NCBI RefSeq assembly: GCF_024508665.1
Contig: NZ_JANINP010000008.1
Span: forward strand, 1 to 64,000
Direction of reading: 5' to 3'
From: Sphingomonas sp.
Lineage (GTDB): Bacteria > Pseudomonadota > Alphaproteobacteria > Sphingomonadales > Sphingomonadaceae
Length of the DNA: 64,000 bases
In this document: in pieces, positions 1 to 11,947 of the stretch
Layout of the letters: every line of letters begins with the position of its first letter
Numbering within the stretch: the first letter of the stretch is position 1
Program-made: the position numbers and the translations under genes
Notes under the pieces: generated by a model
The model's database searches: none
What the model saw: only the letters and a program-made list of their open reading frames with translations
Told to the model about the DNA's origin: nothing

Positions 1-3000
1 GGGCTCCTGCGGTCAGCGTGTAGCTGACCGTCGCCAGCACCGTGTCCGCCGTGCCCTCTCCCGCGCCCTCGATGATCACGTCGCCGGCGTTGCGGACGTA
101 ATAGACATCGTTCCCCGCACCACCCTGCAGCGTATCGCCGCCGCCGCCGCCGCCGCCATCGAGCGTGTTGCTGCCCGCATTGCCGGTGATCATGTTCTGG
201 CCGGCATTGCCGGTACCGTTGATGTTGCCGGTGCCCGTCAGCACCAAATTCTCGATATTGGCGCCGAGCGTGAAGGAGACCGAGGATCGAACCGTGTCAG
301 TGCCCTCGTTGGCGTTCTCGAACACCTTGTCGCCGGCATTGTCGACCACGTACGTGTCGTCCCCCGCACCGCCGTACAGCATGTCCGCACCCGCACCGCC
401 GTCCAGCGTATCATTGCCCTCCAAGCCCTCGAGCCAGTCGTTGCCGCCGAGGCCATAGAGCGTGTCGTTGATCGAGATCCCGGATGCCGGCTCGTAACCG
501 CCGCCGATGATATGGTTGGCGAGGCCATTGCCGGTCAGGACGAGATCGCCGGACAGGGTGCTGCCCGTCATATTCTCCAGATTGTCGCCGAGCGTGTAGC
601 TGGCGGCGTTGACCATGACCGTGTCGGTCCCCTCGCCCGCGGCTTCGGTGATGGTGTCGCCGGGATCGTCGACGACATAGGTATCGTCGCCGGTGCCGCC
701 CGCCATCGCATCCGCGCCGGCACCGCCCGACAGACGGTCATTGCCCGCCCCGCCGGTCAGCACGTCGTTGCCCTCACCGCCGTCGAGCACGTCGTCGCCA
801 TCGCCGCCCGACAGATGGTCCGCGCCGCCGAAGCCGCTCAGATTATCGTTCCCGGCATTGCCGCTGATGTAATTGGCGCCGTCGGTCCCGAAGATCGTGT
901 CGTTGCCGCCACCACCGCCGCCGATATCGAGCACGTCGCCGATATTGACGTCGGCGGTCGTCGCGTGGCCGCCCAGATAGATGTAATCGTCGAAATCGCT
1001 GCCCTGGACGCTCAGCACCGATTCCATTCCGGTATAGCTGCTGCCGTTGACCGTGCCGCTGCCGGTGGTCCACAGGCTGGTGAGGTCGATCGTCATCCCG
1101 CTCGTGCGCTGGTAGCCGGACACGATCAGCGCGTCGTTGCCGGCACCGCCATCGATCGTGTTGATGCTGTCGCCCAGGATCTGGATGATGTCGTCGCCGT
1201 CGCCGCCGTTCAGGACGTTGGTGCCGCTGCGGCCTTCCAATATGTCGCTGCCGCCATTGCCGTTGAGCGTGTCGTTGCCGTCGCCGTCATAGAGATAATC
1301 GGTGCCGTTGCCGCCGATCAGGGTGTCGTTGCCGCCGCCGCCGAAGATCGTATTGGTGCCTTCGCCGCCGACGATGCGGTTGGCATTGTCGTCGCCGGTC
1401 AGCGTGTCGTCGAACTCCGAACCGCGCAGATTCTCGATCCCGATCAGCGTATCCGTCCCGACGCTGCCGGTATTCTGCGGCCCGGCGATCGCCAGCGATA
1501 TCGTGACGCCCGCCACGGCGTCGGAATAGGTGGCAGTGTCGGTGCCGATGCCGCCGTTCAGCACATCGTCGCCAGGGCCGCCGTACAAATAATCGTCGCC
1601 GTCGCCGCCGAGCAGCGTGTCGTTGCCGCCGGCGCCCGTCAGGGTGTCGTTGCCCAGGCCGCCGCTCAGCACATTGGCCTGTGCGTCGCCGTACAGCACG
1701 TCGTTGAGGTTGGCGCCGGTCAGGTTCTCGATCCCGGTGACCGAATAGGCGCCGCCGCCGACCGCTTGCGCCGCCGGGTTCGCCAGCGACAGGTTCACCG
1801 CGAAGGCATTGCCGTTCTCACTGAAATCGAGCGTGTCGTTGCCGTCGCCGCCGTCGATCAAATTGGTGCCCGGCGCCCCCGGTGCGTCGTAGATCAGATC
1901 GTCGCCGGCTCCGCCGTGGATCGTGTCGCGGCCGCCACCGCCATGGATCACGTCATTGCCGTCGCCGCCGTCGATCGTGTCGTTGCCGCCGGCGCCCGAC
2001 AGATGGTCGTTGCCGCCCAGGCCCGAGATCGTCCAGTCGCTCGCGGTCGAGGCGGTGAAACTGTCGTCGCCCGGCGTGCCGGTCCAGGTGGAGGGGCCCC
2101 CGCTCCCCCCACCGCCCCCGACCTGGGTCTTGTAGACGCCGAAGCCGCTGCCGTCCTGGCTATAGGATTCCCACGCGATCGCATAGCCGCCGCCGACCAG
2201 TCCCGCCGTTACCGGGAAGATCTGCTGTTGGGCGGTGCCGGTGTTGACCAGCGTTTCGCCGGTCGTCGGGTTGCCGCTCGCGTCATAGGCGCGCGAATAG
2301 ATGCCAAAAGAGCTGCCGTCCTGCCCGAACGATTGCCAGCTGACGATATAGCCGCCGCCCGCCAGCCCTGCGATCGACGGCGTCGACTGCACGCTGGCAG
2401 TGGTGGTGTTGACCTGGGTTTCGGCGCCCTGCGCCGCCCCATTGGCATCGTAGCGCTGGAGAAAAATGCCTTCCTGGCTGCCGTCCTGGCCATAGGATTG
2501 CCAGGCGATGACATAGCCGCCGTCGGAGGTCGCCGAGATCGCGGCATTGGCCTGGATGTTGGACCAATAGGTGCTGACATGCGTCTCGCCGCCGAGCGCG
2601 TTGCCGTTGGCGTCATAGCGTTGCGCGTAGATGCCGTAATCGTAGCCGTCCTGATTGTACGATTGCCAGGTCACGACATAGCCGCCGCCGGTCAGCGCGG
2701 TGATCGCCGGGTTGGTCTGGTCGTCCACGGCATAGGTGTTGACCTGGGTTTCCGCCCCGACCGCATTGCCGTTGGCATCGAACCGTTGCGAGAGGATCTC
2801 GCCAACCGATGTCCAGGTGACGACATAGCCGCCGCCGGCCAGTCCGGTGACGGCGGACAAGTCCTGCACATTGGTCGCGGTCGGGTTGACGCGCACTTCC
2901 GCGCCGGCCGGATTGCCGTTCACGTCATAGCGTTGGGCATGGATGTCGGTATCGCCCGGATCGACGCCCGGCGTCGTCCAGGTGACGACGAAGCCGCCGC

Positions 3001-3241
3001 CGCTCAGCGCGGCGACCGACGGCAGGGTCTGGTTGTCGGCGGTGACGGTGTTGACCCGGAATTCGCTGCCGACCGCGGCGCCGTTCGCATCGTAGCGTTG
3101 CGCATAGATGCCGAAATTGTTGTTGACGTCATCCTGGCCCTGCGACTGCCACACCACGACATAGCCACCCCCGGCCAGCGGCGCGATGCCGGGATAGGAC
3201 TGATCGCCCTGGATGGTGGTGTTGACCAGCGTGTCCGTCAT
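1..3241 (-). CDS. RTX-type hemolysin-repeat calcium-binding protein, C-terminus outside window
   Basis: Reading the minus strand from the ATG at 3241 gives about 1080 residues with no stop before the left edge. Residues 1 to about 375 are at least six repeats of roughly 50-60 residues, each with a G-G-G-Y-V-V-T-W strand, an IYAQRYDANG-like turn and a G-x-E-x-x-VNT end, plus a shorter last copy. A Gly-rich linker follows near residue 375. The remainder is dense GGxGxDxLxG nonapeptides of the RTX class, mixed with VENLTLTG-like segments. There is no Sec signal, which fits export by type I secretion through a C-terminal signal that is not visible here. An AAAAGGGG ribosome-binding site precedes the ATG. 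Calcium-bound beta-roll folding is family knowledge; the biological role (adhesin, S-layer or enzyme carrier) is unknown. No transporter genes are in the window. Confidence 0.88.
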   Translation of the reverse strand, partial: MTDTLVNTTIQGDQSYPGIAPLAGGGYVVVWQSQGQDDVNNNFGIYAQRYDANGAAVGSEFRVNTVTADNQTLPSVAALSGGGFVVTWTTPGVDPGDTDIHAQRYDVNGNPAGAEVRVNPTATNVQDLSAVTGLAGGGYVVTWTSVGEILSQRFDANGNAVGAETQVNTYAVDDQTNPAITALTGGGYVVTWQSYNQDGYDYGIYAQRYDANGNALGGETHVSTYWSNIQANAAISATSDGGYVIAWQSYGQDGSQEGIFLQRYDANGAAQGAETQVNTTTASVQSTPSIAGLAGGGYIVSWQSFGQDGSSFGIYSRAYDASGNPTTGETLVNTGTAQQQIFPVTAGLVGGGYAIAWESYSQDGSGFGVYKTQVGGGGGSGGPSTWTGTPGDDSFTASTASDWTISGLGGNDHLSGAGGNDTIDGGDGNDVIHGGGGRDTIHGGAGDDLIYDAPGAPGTNLIDGGDGNDTLDFSENGNAFAVNLSLANPAAQAVGGGAYSVTGIENLTGANLNDVLYGDAQANVLSGGLGNDTLTGAGGNDTLLGGDGDDYLYGGPGDDVLNGGIGTDTATYSDAVAGVTISLAIAGPQNTGSVGTDTLIGIENLRGSEFDDTLTGDDNANRIVGGEGTNTIFGGGGNDTLIGGNGTDYLYDGDGNDTLNGNGGSDILEGRSGTNVLNGGDGDDIIQILGDSINTIDGGAGNDALIVSGYQRTSGMTIDLTSLWTTGSGTVNGSSYTGMESVLSVQGSDFDDYIYLGGHATTADVNIGDVLDIGGGGGGNDTIFGTDGANYISGNAGNDNLSGFGGADHLSGGDGDDVLDGGEGNDVLTGGAGNDRLSGGAGADAMAGGTGDDTYVVDDPGDTITEAAGEGTDTVMVNAASYTLGDNLENMTGSTLSGDLVLTGNGLANHIIGGGYEPASGISINDTLYGLGGNDWLEGLEGNDTLDGGAGADMLYGGAGDDTYVVDNAGDKVFENANEGTDTVRSSVSFTLGANIENLVLTGTGNINGTGNAGQNMITGNAGSNTLDGGGGGGGDTLQGGAGNDVYYVRNAGDVIIEGAGEGTADTVLATVSYTLTAGA

Positions 3242-3361
3242 AATGGCCCCTTTTGCTCGACTTGCGCGAATTGAACGCCGGTCTAGCGGACCGCCGGAAG
3301 CGGCGTCTTGGGGACAGGGTCAGGGTTTTGGGACTGTCGTGTTGAGCGCGGCCTTGCCGCG

Positions 3362-3442
3362 GCGGTGCCAGCCCGCTCCCCCACCCGGCCTCCCATAGAA
3401 TACCCTGTTGGGAGGCCGGGTGGGGGAGCGGGCTGGCACCGC
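3362..3442. repeat. Perfect 34-nt inverted repeat element
   Basis: The arms at 3362-3395 and 3409-3442 are exact reverse complements separated by 13 nt. The core of the arm contains CCCGCTCCCCCACCCGGCCT. A close relative lies at 22300-22377. It sits downstream of the AraC-type gene and upstream of the RTX gene, so it may act as a terminator for the former. Placement and symmetry suggest a mobile palindromic (REP/MITE-like) element. Confidence 0.85.
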
Positions 3443-3472
3443 AACCGTTTCAGCTCTGCTGAAACCAAAGAC

Positions 3473-4438
3473 TCAACCCGCGCGCATCTCCGACGGGGTC
3501 ATGCCGAAGCGGCGGCGGAACAGTTGGTTGAACCAGGAGATGTCGCCGAACCCGGCCGCCAGCGCCAGCGCGGCGACGGTTTCGCCCGCGCTGGCCGGGT
3601 TGCGCAGCGCCGCGGCCACGCGATCGAGCCGCGCCGCGGTGACGAAATCGGTGAAGCTCGTCCCCTCGTCATAGAATAGCGAGCGGATATAGGACGGGCT
3701 GATCCCGTGCCGCCGCGCCAGCCAGTCGAGCGACAGCGCCGGATTGCCCAGATTGGCGCGCACATCGGCCTGCACCGCCTGCCGCCGCGCGGCGCGCGCG
3801 CCGCCGTGCCGCGCCTGCTCGGCGGCATCGCGGGTCGGCCCGAGCAACAGGGCGACGAGGTCGGCGATATGCCCGGCATAGAGTGCCTGTTCGTCCGCCG
3901 ACAGCGCGCCGTCATGGCCGATCAAGGTGGAGGCATAGCCCTGCAGCAACCGCGCCGCGGGCTGGGCCATCGACGGCGGCGCGATCGCCCGGCCGGGATC
4001 GGCCAGCCCGGGCATGATCCGGCTATACGGAATGGCAAGATTGATGATCCGGCTCGGCCGGTCGGCAAAAACGGAATAATCCTGTTCGCTGCGCATCACG
4101 CAGACGTCGCCGCCGCGTACCGCGCGCACGTCCGCCTGTCCGTCGAGCAACGACCCGCCGCCTTCCAGCGTCATCCCGAGATAGAGCATCCCGCGATCGT
4201 CGGGCGGAGTGAGAAACCGCACCGGCGAGACGTCCATCGTCGCGACCTCCACGTCGGCCAGCGCGCGCATGCTGAAATCGACGCTGAACGGCGCGTCGGG
4301 CACGAAATCGATCGTGCCGGGAACGTGGGCGGCATAGACCGCCTCAGCTACTTCGCGCCGAAGCGGAACCGGGACGTCACTGGTGGAAAAGCGCTGTACC
4401 CGCACAAGCACTCCACATCGGTGGTCGGCCCTGTACAT
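3473..4438 (-). CDS. AraC-family transcriptional regulator
   Basis: About 321 residues. The C-terminal ~100 residues form the tandem helix-turn-helix of the AraC/XylS family: LSLDWLARRHGISPSYIRSL is the first helix pair, and the second motif ends with FNQLFRRRFGMTPSEMR. The N-terminal ~190 residues resemble the AraC_binding_2 sensor type (QRFSTSDVP start, VSPVRFLTPP core). A longer reading to 4561 exists, but its first 41 residues are Arg-rich and unlike the family, so I use the ATG at 4438; a GTG slightly further in (before RVQRFST) is also possible. It diverges from uvrA. The effector and targets are unknown. Confidence 0.85.
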   Translation of the reverse strand: MYRADHRCGVLVRVQRFSTSDVPVPLRREVAEAVYAAHVPGTIDFVPDAPFSVDFSMRALADVEVATMDVSPVRFLTPPDDRGMLYLGMTLEGGGSLLDGQADVRAVRGGDVCVMRSEQDYSVFADRPSRIINLAIPYSRIMPGLADPGRAIAPPSMAQPAARLLQGYASTLIGHDGALSADEQALYAGHIADLVALLLGPTRDAAEQARHGGARAARRQAVQADVRANLGNPALSLDWLARRHGISPSYIRSLFYDEGTSFTDFVTAARLDRVAAALRNPASAGETVAALALAAGFGDISWFNQLFRRRFGMTPSEMRAG

Positions 4439-4593
4439 CAGATTCGCACGGCCGAGTCCAGTTTCCGCCGCTAGCGAAACGATCCGGTGCCGGTGGCGCG
4501 GCACCGCCCGGCGCGTGCCTCGCGCCCGGCCCCGGTTGCGGCGCGCGCCGCCAATCCCCATTTCCTACGTGGCAGCTCCCCCTTGCCCCATCC

Positions 4594-4608
4594 GAACAAA
4601 TATGGAAC
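4594..4608 (+). promoter_or_regulatory. LexA (SOS) box before uvrA
   Basis: The sequence GAAC-AAATATG-GAAC is the complement form of the alphaproteobacterial LexA operator GTTC-N7-GTTC. It ends 11 nt before the chosen uvrA ATG at 4620 and covers an alternative in-frame ATG at 4602. Its direct overlap with the translation start region argues for the 4620 start. uvrA is an established SOS gene in this class. Confidence 0.85.
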
Positions 4609-4619
4609 AAATCAGCCCT

Positions 4620-7715
<3,096 letters not shown>

Positions 7716-7925
7716 GGGGAGTGACCGACTCGGCGATTTGACATTCAAAATCTCGAGTATGAGCTTTAAGGCAAGACGCAGCCGCGCCGCGCGGGGATTT
7801 TACACAAATTGCATCCAGTTTGGCGGTTTCCTGCACTAGAGAAGAGTTATTCCAAGCGGTAGGTCGAGGGCAGTTGGCGGCGATCTCCTTTCGGACGTTG
7901 CCCGTGCACGTTCCCGGGGGGAAGA

Positions 7926-9728
7926 ATGTGGATCAGCAAATTTAGAGTCGAAAACTTCTCCTCATTTCAGGACTCTGATTGGATCGAATTAGATAAATCC
8001 CTGAATGTGTTCATCGGCCAGAATAACTCTGGGAAAAGCGCCATTTTAAAGGCGTTAAATTTTCCTCTCGCCGGTAACGCACATAAAAATCCCACGGCGT
8101 TTAGGGGAACAGAATTAAAGTCTCCCCACGTCTCTATTGATATAAATGTCACCCCCCGGGAAATTTTTCACCGCTTTTCAATTTTGGGGGAAACTCCCAT
8201 TTTTCCTGGCAAAGGTCCAGAGACACAATTAGCCAAAGACATCGTTAACCGCTTATCTAATTTGGATGACGAACTTACCCTTGAGCTTTCTCGCACGCCG
8301 ATTAATCCAACTAAACCTAGGGGAGGTGTATCAATTGCGCATTTTAGAGGCTCTAATCAGCAAGTTAACTACGTAATTCAACTTATTAATGGGTCGCCTT
8401 CAAATCAAGGTAGATCAACTAATGCTGAGAATCTCTTCAAAATAATAGACGACGAAAAATCAGACGGATTTTTCTATTTCGATGCGCAACGCCTCAATCT
8501 GGGGTCAGCCCCGTGGATGGCTGACACTAGACTAAAGTCAAATGCTAGCAACCTCGCGACGGTCCTCGCCCATCTCCAAGGAGCCCGTCGACCAATATTC
8601 GATTTGATCGAATCTCATGTCATTGCGATAATTGGTGGTATAGACAGAATAACAGTCGTACCACGTGATGGAGGTCACGAAATACTAATTTGGCCAGACC
8701 GAACATCTCAATACGAAGATCTCTCTTTCAGCCTCAACGAAAGCGGTACCGGCGTTGGGCAGATCTTAGCAATTATCACTGCTATGGTTACGGCGGAACA
8801 ATCCGTGTTTTTAATAGACGAGATTAACACTTTCCTTCATCCAGCTGCCGTTAAGAGGTTAATGTCCCTCATCAAATCTGAATATAATCACCATCAATAT
8901 ATTATCTCCACTCATTCCTCGGATGTTATTACAAGCGCGACGTCGGATAAAATATACTTGGTACGGCGCGAGGGGTTCCACTCCTCCGTTAGAGCTATAT
9001 CAATGCAAGATGCGGCGCACGCCAGAGAGGTTTCCGCGGCGCTCGGCTTTTCAATGATGGATGTGTTCGGTCACGACCGCATGATCTGGGTGGAAGGCCC
9101 TACGGAAGAAATTTGCTTGCCCTACATTGCTCGAAGGTTGGGAATCGATCTAGATGGCATTGGATTTGCTCCGGTAATTTCTACCAGTGACTTCGGCCAA
9201 GGCTCTCAAAGGAGCGCAACGGATGTCTATGAGCAAGCTGGTAAAAGACTATCTCCCTTGCTTTTGGGCATGGCCTTCGGACTTGATCGTGAACGTCTTT
9301 CAGATGAAGAAGTTGCAAAGCTTGAGAAGGGGCGACGTAAGCTCCGATTTCTTCCTCGTCGATGTCTGGAATGTTATTTAATTCAACCCGAAGCCATTGC
9401 GCTCACCCTCAGCGAATTGGACCAACAAGAGCATTCTTCTGCGGCCGTTGAGGCTGCTCTCCAGATAGGTGGGATGCAAAAGTATGGCGCGCCTAACGAA
9501 TGGAACGGAGACTACAGAGACAGAGATTGGCTCAAGCGCGTAGATGGCGCACGCCTTCTAAAGGATTTATTCAATAATATTACCGATAGCAGGGTAGAAT
9601 ATCGAAAAACGAGGGACGGGATTTCTATTTTAACAAAATCATTCGGCACAACTCCGGATTTGTTTGACGAACTCTCTGAATTTGTCGAGAGGCTGGTCGA
9701 GATCGCGCGGCGGGATACCGCGCCCTGA
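7926..9728 (+). CDS. OLD-like ATP-dependent nuclease: AAA ATPase fused to TOPRIM-like domain
   Basis: 600 residues. The N-terminal ABC/SMC-type ATPase has FRVENFSSF at the start, Walker A GQNNSGKS at 31-38, a signature-like ESGTGVGQ near 272, Walker B VFLIDE near 294-299 and an H-loop STHSSD near 328. The C-terminal half starts a TOPRIM-like fold with VEGPTEE near 389, an acidic GLDRE near 452 and RRCLECYL near 478; the last resembles the R-x2-E-x-Y-L motif of DUF4435/OLD-type nucleases. Related proteins (OLD, GajA of Gabija, PARIS) act in phage defence, but no partner gene such as GajB is adjacent. Base composition is much lower in GC (45% in the counted line 8041-8100) than flanking uvrA, which suggests horizontal acquisition. 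The precise defence type is not assignable. Confidence 0.85.
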   Translation: MWISKFRVENFSSFQDSDWIELDKSLNVFIGQNNSGKSAILKALNFPLAGNAHKNPTAFRGTELKSPHVSIDINVTPREIFHRFSILGETPIFPGKGPETQLAKDIVNRLSNLDDELTLELSRTPINPTKPRGGVSIAHFRGSNQQVNYVIQLINGSPSNQGRSTNAENLFKIIDDEKSDGFFYFDAQRLNLGSAPWMADTRLKSNASNLATVLAHLQGARRPIFDLIESHVIAIIGGIDRITVVPRDGGHEILIWPDRTSQYEDLSFSLNESGTGVGQILAIITAMVTAEQSVFLIDEINTFLHPAAVKRLMSLIKSEYNHHQYIISTHSSDVITSATSDKIYLVRREGFHSSVRAISMQDAAHAREVSAALGFSMMDVFGHDRMIWVEGPTEEICLPYIARRLGIDLDGIGFAPVISTSDFGQGSQRSATDVYEQAGKRLSPLLLGMAFGLDRERLSDEEVAKLEKGRRKLRFLPRRCLECYLIQPEAIALTLSELDQQEHSSAAVEAALQIGGMQKYGAPNEWNGDYRDRDWLKRVDGARLLKDLFNNITDSRVEYRKTRDGISILTKSFGTTPDLFDELSEFVERLVEIARRDTAP

Positions 9729-9884
9729 TTGATTTACAGAAGTCATTAGCGTTGCGTAGTCACGCGGACGTCGACAATAACTCTATACAAGGGAGTTGGA
9801 GTTACGGTGCCACGTGCAATAGCCTCAAAAATGCACGTTCCATACCTCTCTGGAGGTCGCGTCAGAGATAGAAGGCTGGCGTCC

Positions 9885-10259
9885 TCAGGACTTGTCAGCA
9901 GTGCCTACGGCCGGACGCGGCACCCATATAGTGCACGATAATCCCTTGCCTCCAGCCGTGCCGTCGGCCCGTCGAATCTGCTTGAAGCAGGCACCAAGCG
10001 GGAAGTCGCGGCCGAGCCATCGGCCCTCGTCCGGTGTATCCTGCTCATAGGATTTTATCTTAGCGCGCTCCAGAAATGCCCAGAGCCGCGCGGCCGCGTC
10101 GCCACCGCAGATATATTTATGGCTGTCGTCCGTTTCCGTCACGGAGTTGGTAGCAACCGCGTCTGCCAGGCACGCTTCCATCAGACCCGGAACCTGCTCG
10201 GGAAAGTCTGGGGCGCGTGGATCGGCCACTAGTATAGCGACAACGGGGATCAGCATCAT
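9885..10259 (-). CDS. Hypothetical protein
   Basis: A 124-residue reading with normal-looking amino-acid composition, unlike the Arg-rich shadows elsewhere. It starts MMLIPVVAILVADPRAPDFP, which could be a weak hydrophobic leader, and has two cysteines in the mature part and a conserved-looking GRWLGRDFPLGACFKQI stretch. I do not recognise a family. A GAGGGG lies about 17 nt upstream, too far for a strong ribosome-binding site, so the start is uncertain. It lies in the accessory patch between the OLD-like gene and the barstar-like gene, transcribed towards the OLD-like gene. Confidence 0.4.
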   Translation of the reverse strand: MMLIPVVAILVADPRAPDFPEQVPGLMEACLADAVATNSVTETDDSHKYICGGDAAARLWAFLERAKIKSYEQDTPDEGRWLGRDFPLGACFKQIRRADGTAGGKGLSCTIWVPRPAVGTADKS

Positions 10260-10449
10260 GCCGCGATCTTATGTCCCCTCTGCCAGCTCGGACAAGCGTC
10301 ACGTCGCTGGAGTTCCGGTCAAATTACGGCTGCAAGCGCAATAGCTTTAGAATGGCCGGCCGAGGCTAGCCGCGCGCTAGCGCGGCGCTGCATCGCTAGA
10401 CCGCAGACTCATAGGGCGGTCTGTCGGTAAGCGATCCATTTGTTGACGT

Positions 10450-10983
10450 TCAAAGCCCGCGGTTCTTGTTCATCCATTCTTCCCGATTCCACTGCGGAGT
10501 TCGTCCCCCAACCAGCGGTGGTACGAAACGGTTGTCGTCTGTCTGGACCAGAACGATGAGCCTCTTCGAGAACAAGAGGAACTGCCTAGAGTGATACTCA
10601 AGCAAATCCAGAACAACGCCGCTTGATCTTCGATCGTTGCGGACGAGCGAATGAAACCCAACGAGTGCTAAAGCCGCCTTGTTACTCGACGGGAACGGGT
10701 AGCCTGAGAGACCATCATTCAAAGCGTCAAGATTGCCGTTCCAAGGCGAGTAACCGAACTGCTCATCCCATCGTAGCAGCGAAGACATTTGGGTCTGGAA
10801 GCTCGACCAACCCTGCTCACAATCGATAAGCTGAACATCATAGGAAAGGGCTTCCAGGGCCTGTCGCGCGTCGTCGAGAAGCGCTCGCCTCCAAAACAAG
10901 TTGACCGCGCCGTGTTGCATGAACTCAAGGTCTGCCTGACCCCAGACGGATGCGTCGAACATGGTGTCACGGTAGCGAGTCAC
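10450..10983 (-). CDS. Barstar-like (barnase inhibitor) family protein
   Basis: 177 residues. The central segment FGYSPWNGNLDALNDGLSGY matches the hallmark of barstar folds (a Y-G-x-N-x-D-A-x-x-D-x-L pattern). It is followed by an LALVGFHSL strand and a helix-rich region with LLEYHSRQFLLFSKRLIVLV. Barstar proteins bind and neutralise ribonucleases of the barnase/polymorphic-toxin type in the cytoplasm. No cognate RNase gene is visible next to it, so it may be an orphan immunity protein. The start is either the GTG at 10983 or the ATG at 10962; neither has a clear ribosome-binding site. It is part of the accessory patch. Confidence 0.62.
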   Translation of the reverse strand: MTRYRDTMFDASVWGQADLEFMQHGAVNLFWRRALLDDARQALEALSYDVQLIDCEQGWSSFQTQMSSLLRWDEQFGYSPWNGNLDALNDGLSGYPFPSSNKAALALVGFHSLVRNDRRSSGVVLDLLEYHSRQFLLFSKRLIVLVQTDDNRFVPPLVGGRTPQWNREEWMNKNRGL

Positions 10984-11133
10984 TGCGACTGGTTCCAGTT
11001 CCGGTCGGCCCCATGCTAGCGTCCGCTTTCCACCATTCCGCCGCTCAGCCTTGTGAATTACGGTGCCGGTCTACTGAATGCACCAAACCAGCTGCCGGCC
11101 CGTGGAATGAGCGCGGCGAACCCGAGAGAATCC

Positions 11134-11547
11134 TCACCCGGGCATCCCCTCAAACTGCGGCAAGTCCAGCGGCGCCACCCACGCCAACCGCCGCTTGACG
11201 AACATCTCCAGCTTCGGCGCGATCTCGCGCGGATCGTCCAAACTCCCGAGCGTCACGAAGACCGCGCCGGGGAAGCTGCCCAGATTGTTCGTGAACACGC
11301 GCGCGCCGCATTCCGGGCAGAAGTTGCGGTCCAGGCTCTTGCCGGATTCGGCGACATAGCGGAACGGCTCGGGCGATCCGCTGGTCAGCGTGAAATCGTC
11401 CTCCGGCACGCCGAAAAAGGTCGCCGCCTCTCCGCCCGATGCCTTCTTGCAGTCCAGGCAATGGCACACGGCAACAAAATCGGGATCGGTGTCGAACTCG
11501 AACTTGACGCTGCCGCACGCGCATTGGGCGGTGTACTTCTTCGCCAT
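11134..11547 (-). CDS. GFA-family (CENP-V/GFA domain) protein
   Basis: 137 residues from the ATG at 11547, preceded by AGGAG at good spacing. It has the zinc-binding pattern of the glutathione-dependent formaldehyde-activating family: C-x-C near residues 9-11 (CACGSVKF), C-H-C-x2-C (VCHCLDCKKASGG) and a later C-x2-C (FCPECGARVF). Despite the name, most members have no demonstrated formaldehyde activity, so the substrate is open. A longer reading upstream to 11685 lacks family similarity. The gene is monocistronic and diverges from the small secreted protein at 11948. Confidence 0.9.
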   Translation of the reverse strand: MAKKYTAQCACGSVKFEFDTDPDFVAVCHCLDCKKASGGEAATFFGVPEDDFTLTSGSPEPFRYVAESGKSLDRNFCPECGARVFTNNLGSFPGAVFVTLGSLDDPREIAPKLEMFVKRRLAWVAPLDLPQFEGMPG

Positions 11548-11947
11548 GGTCCCGGTCTCCTGCGTCGTCTGACATCCTTCAATTGGGCCGCGGCGCTTCA
11601 CGGGGAGCGGCGCGAGCGAGGGCGACACTCTATCAGCGGGAGCGGACTCCGCAACGCGCTGCTGGAGGCGTGCAGCACCCCTCATCTGACTCCTCTACTC
11701 CTCCGGCCGCGTTGCCGGGCCGCGCACCCGCCGACGCTGATCTCGCCTGGCTCTCCGCAGCCGGATCATCGCGAGCCGCCAAACGGCTTGCCGCATCGCA
11801 ACACCGCGTCGCCCATCGCCCGCCCCTTCGCGGCGACCAACGCCCGCCGCGCCTCGGCCCCTAAACTATCGCGTCGCGTTGTTGGTGCGCCGTTGCAGGC
11901 CGGTGCGTGCGCCCCTGCGGCGGCGCCCCTGACCATGAGGTGTAACC
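11548..11947. other. Gene-free intergenic stretch
   Basis: About 400 nt between the divergent GFA gene and the small secreted protein. Readings through it in either strand are Arg/Pro/Ala-rich and look like chance frames. I see no recognisable repeat, RNA gene or strong promoter motif; it presumably holds both promoters. Confidence 0.5.

Noticed and set aside
1..2050. Regular short repeats that could suggest a CRISPR array
   Set aside because: The period follows nonapeptide codons in an open frame and spacers are not unique; these are RTX coding repeats.
512..3274. Very long open frame on the plus strand (about 920 residues)
   Set aside because: It is antisense to the RTX gene. Its AVxxVVAVAA repeats are the mirror of the GGxGxD codons; the minus frame gives a clear known family.
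4383..4619. N-terminal extension of uvrA from 4383
   Set aside because: The first 79 residues are Arg/Pro-rich, unlike UvrA, and would include the LexA box.
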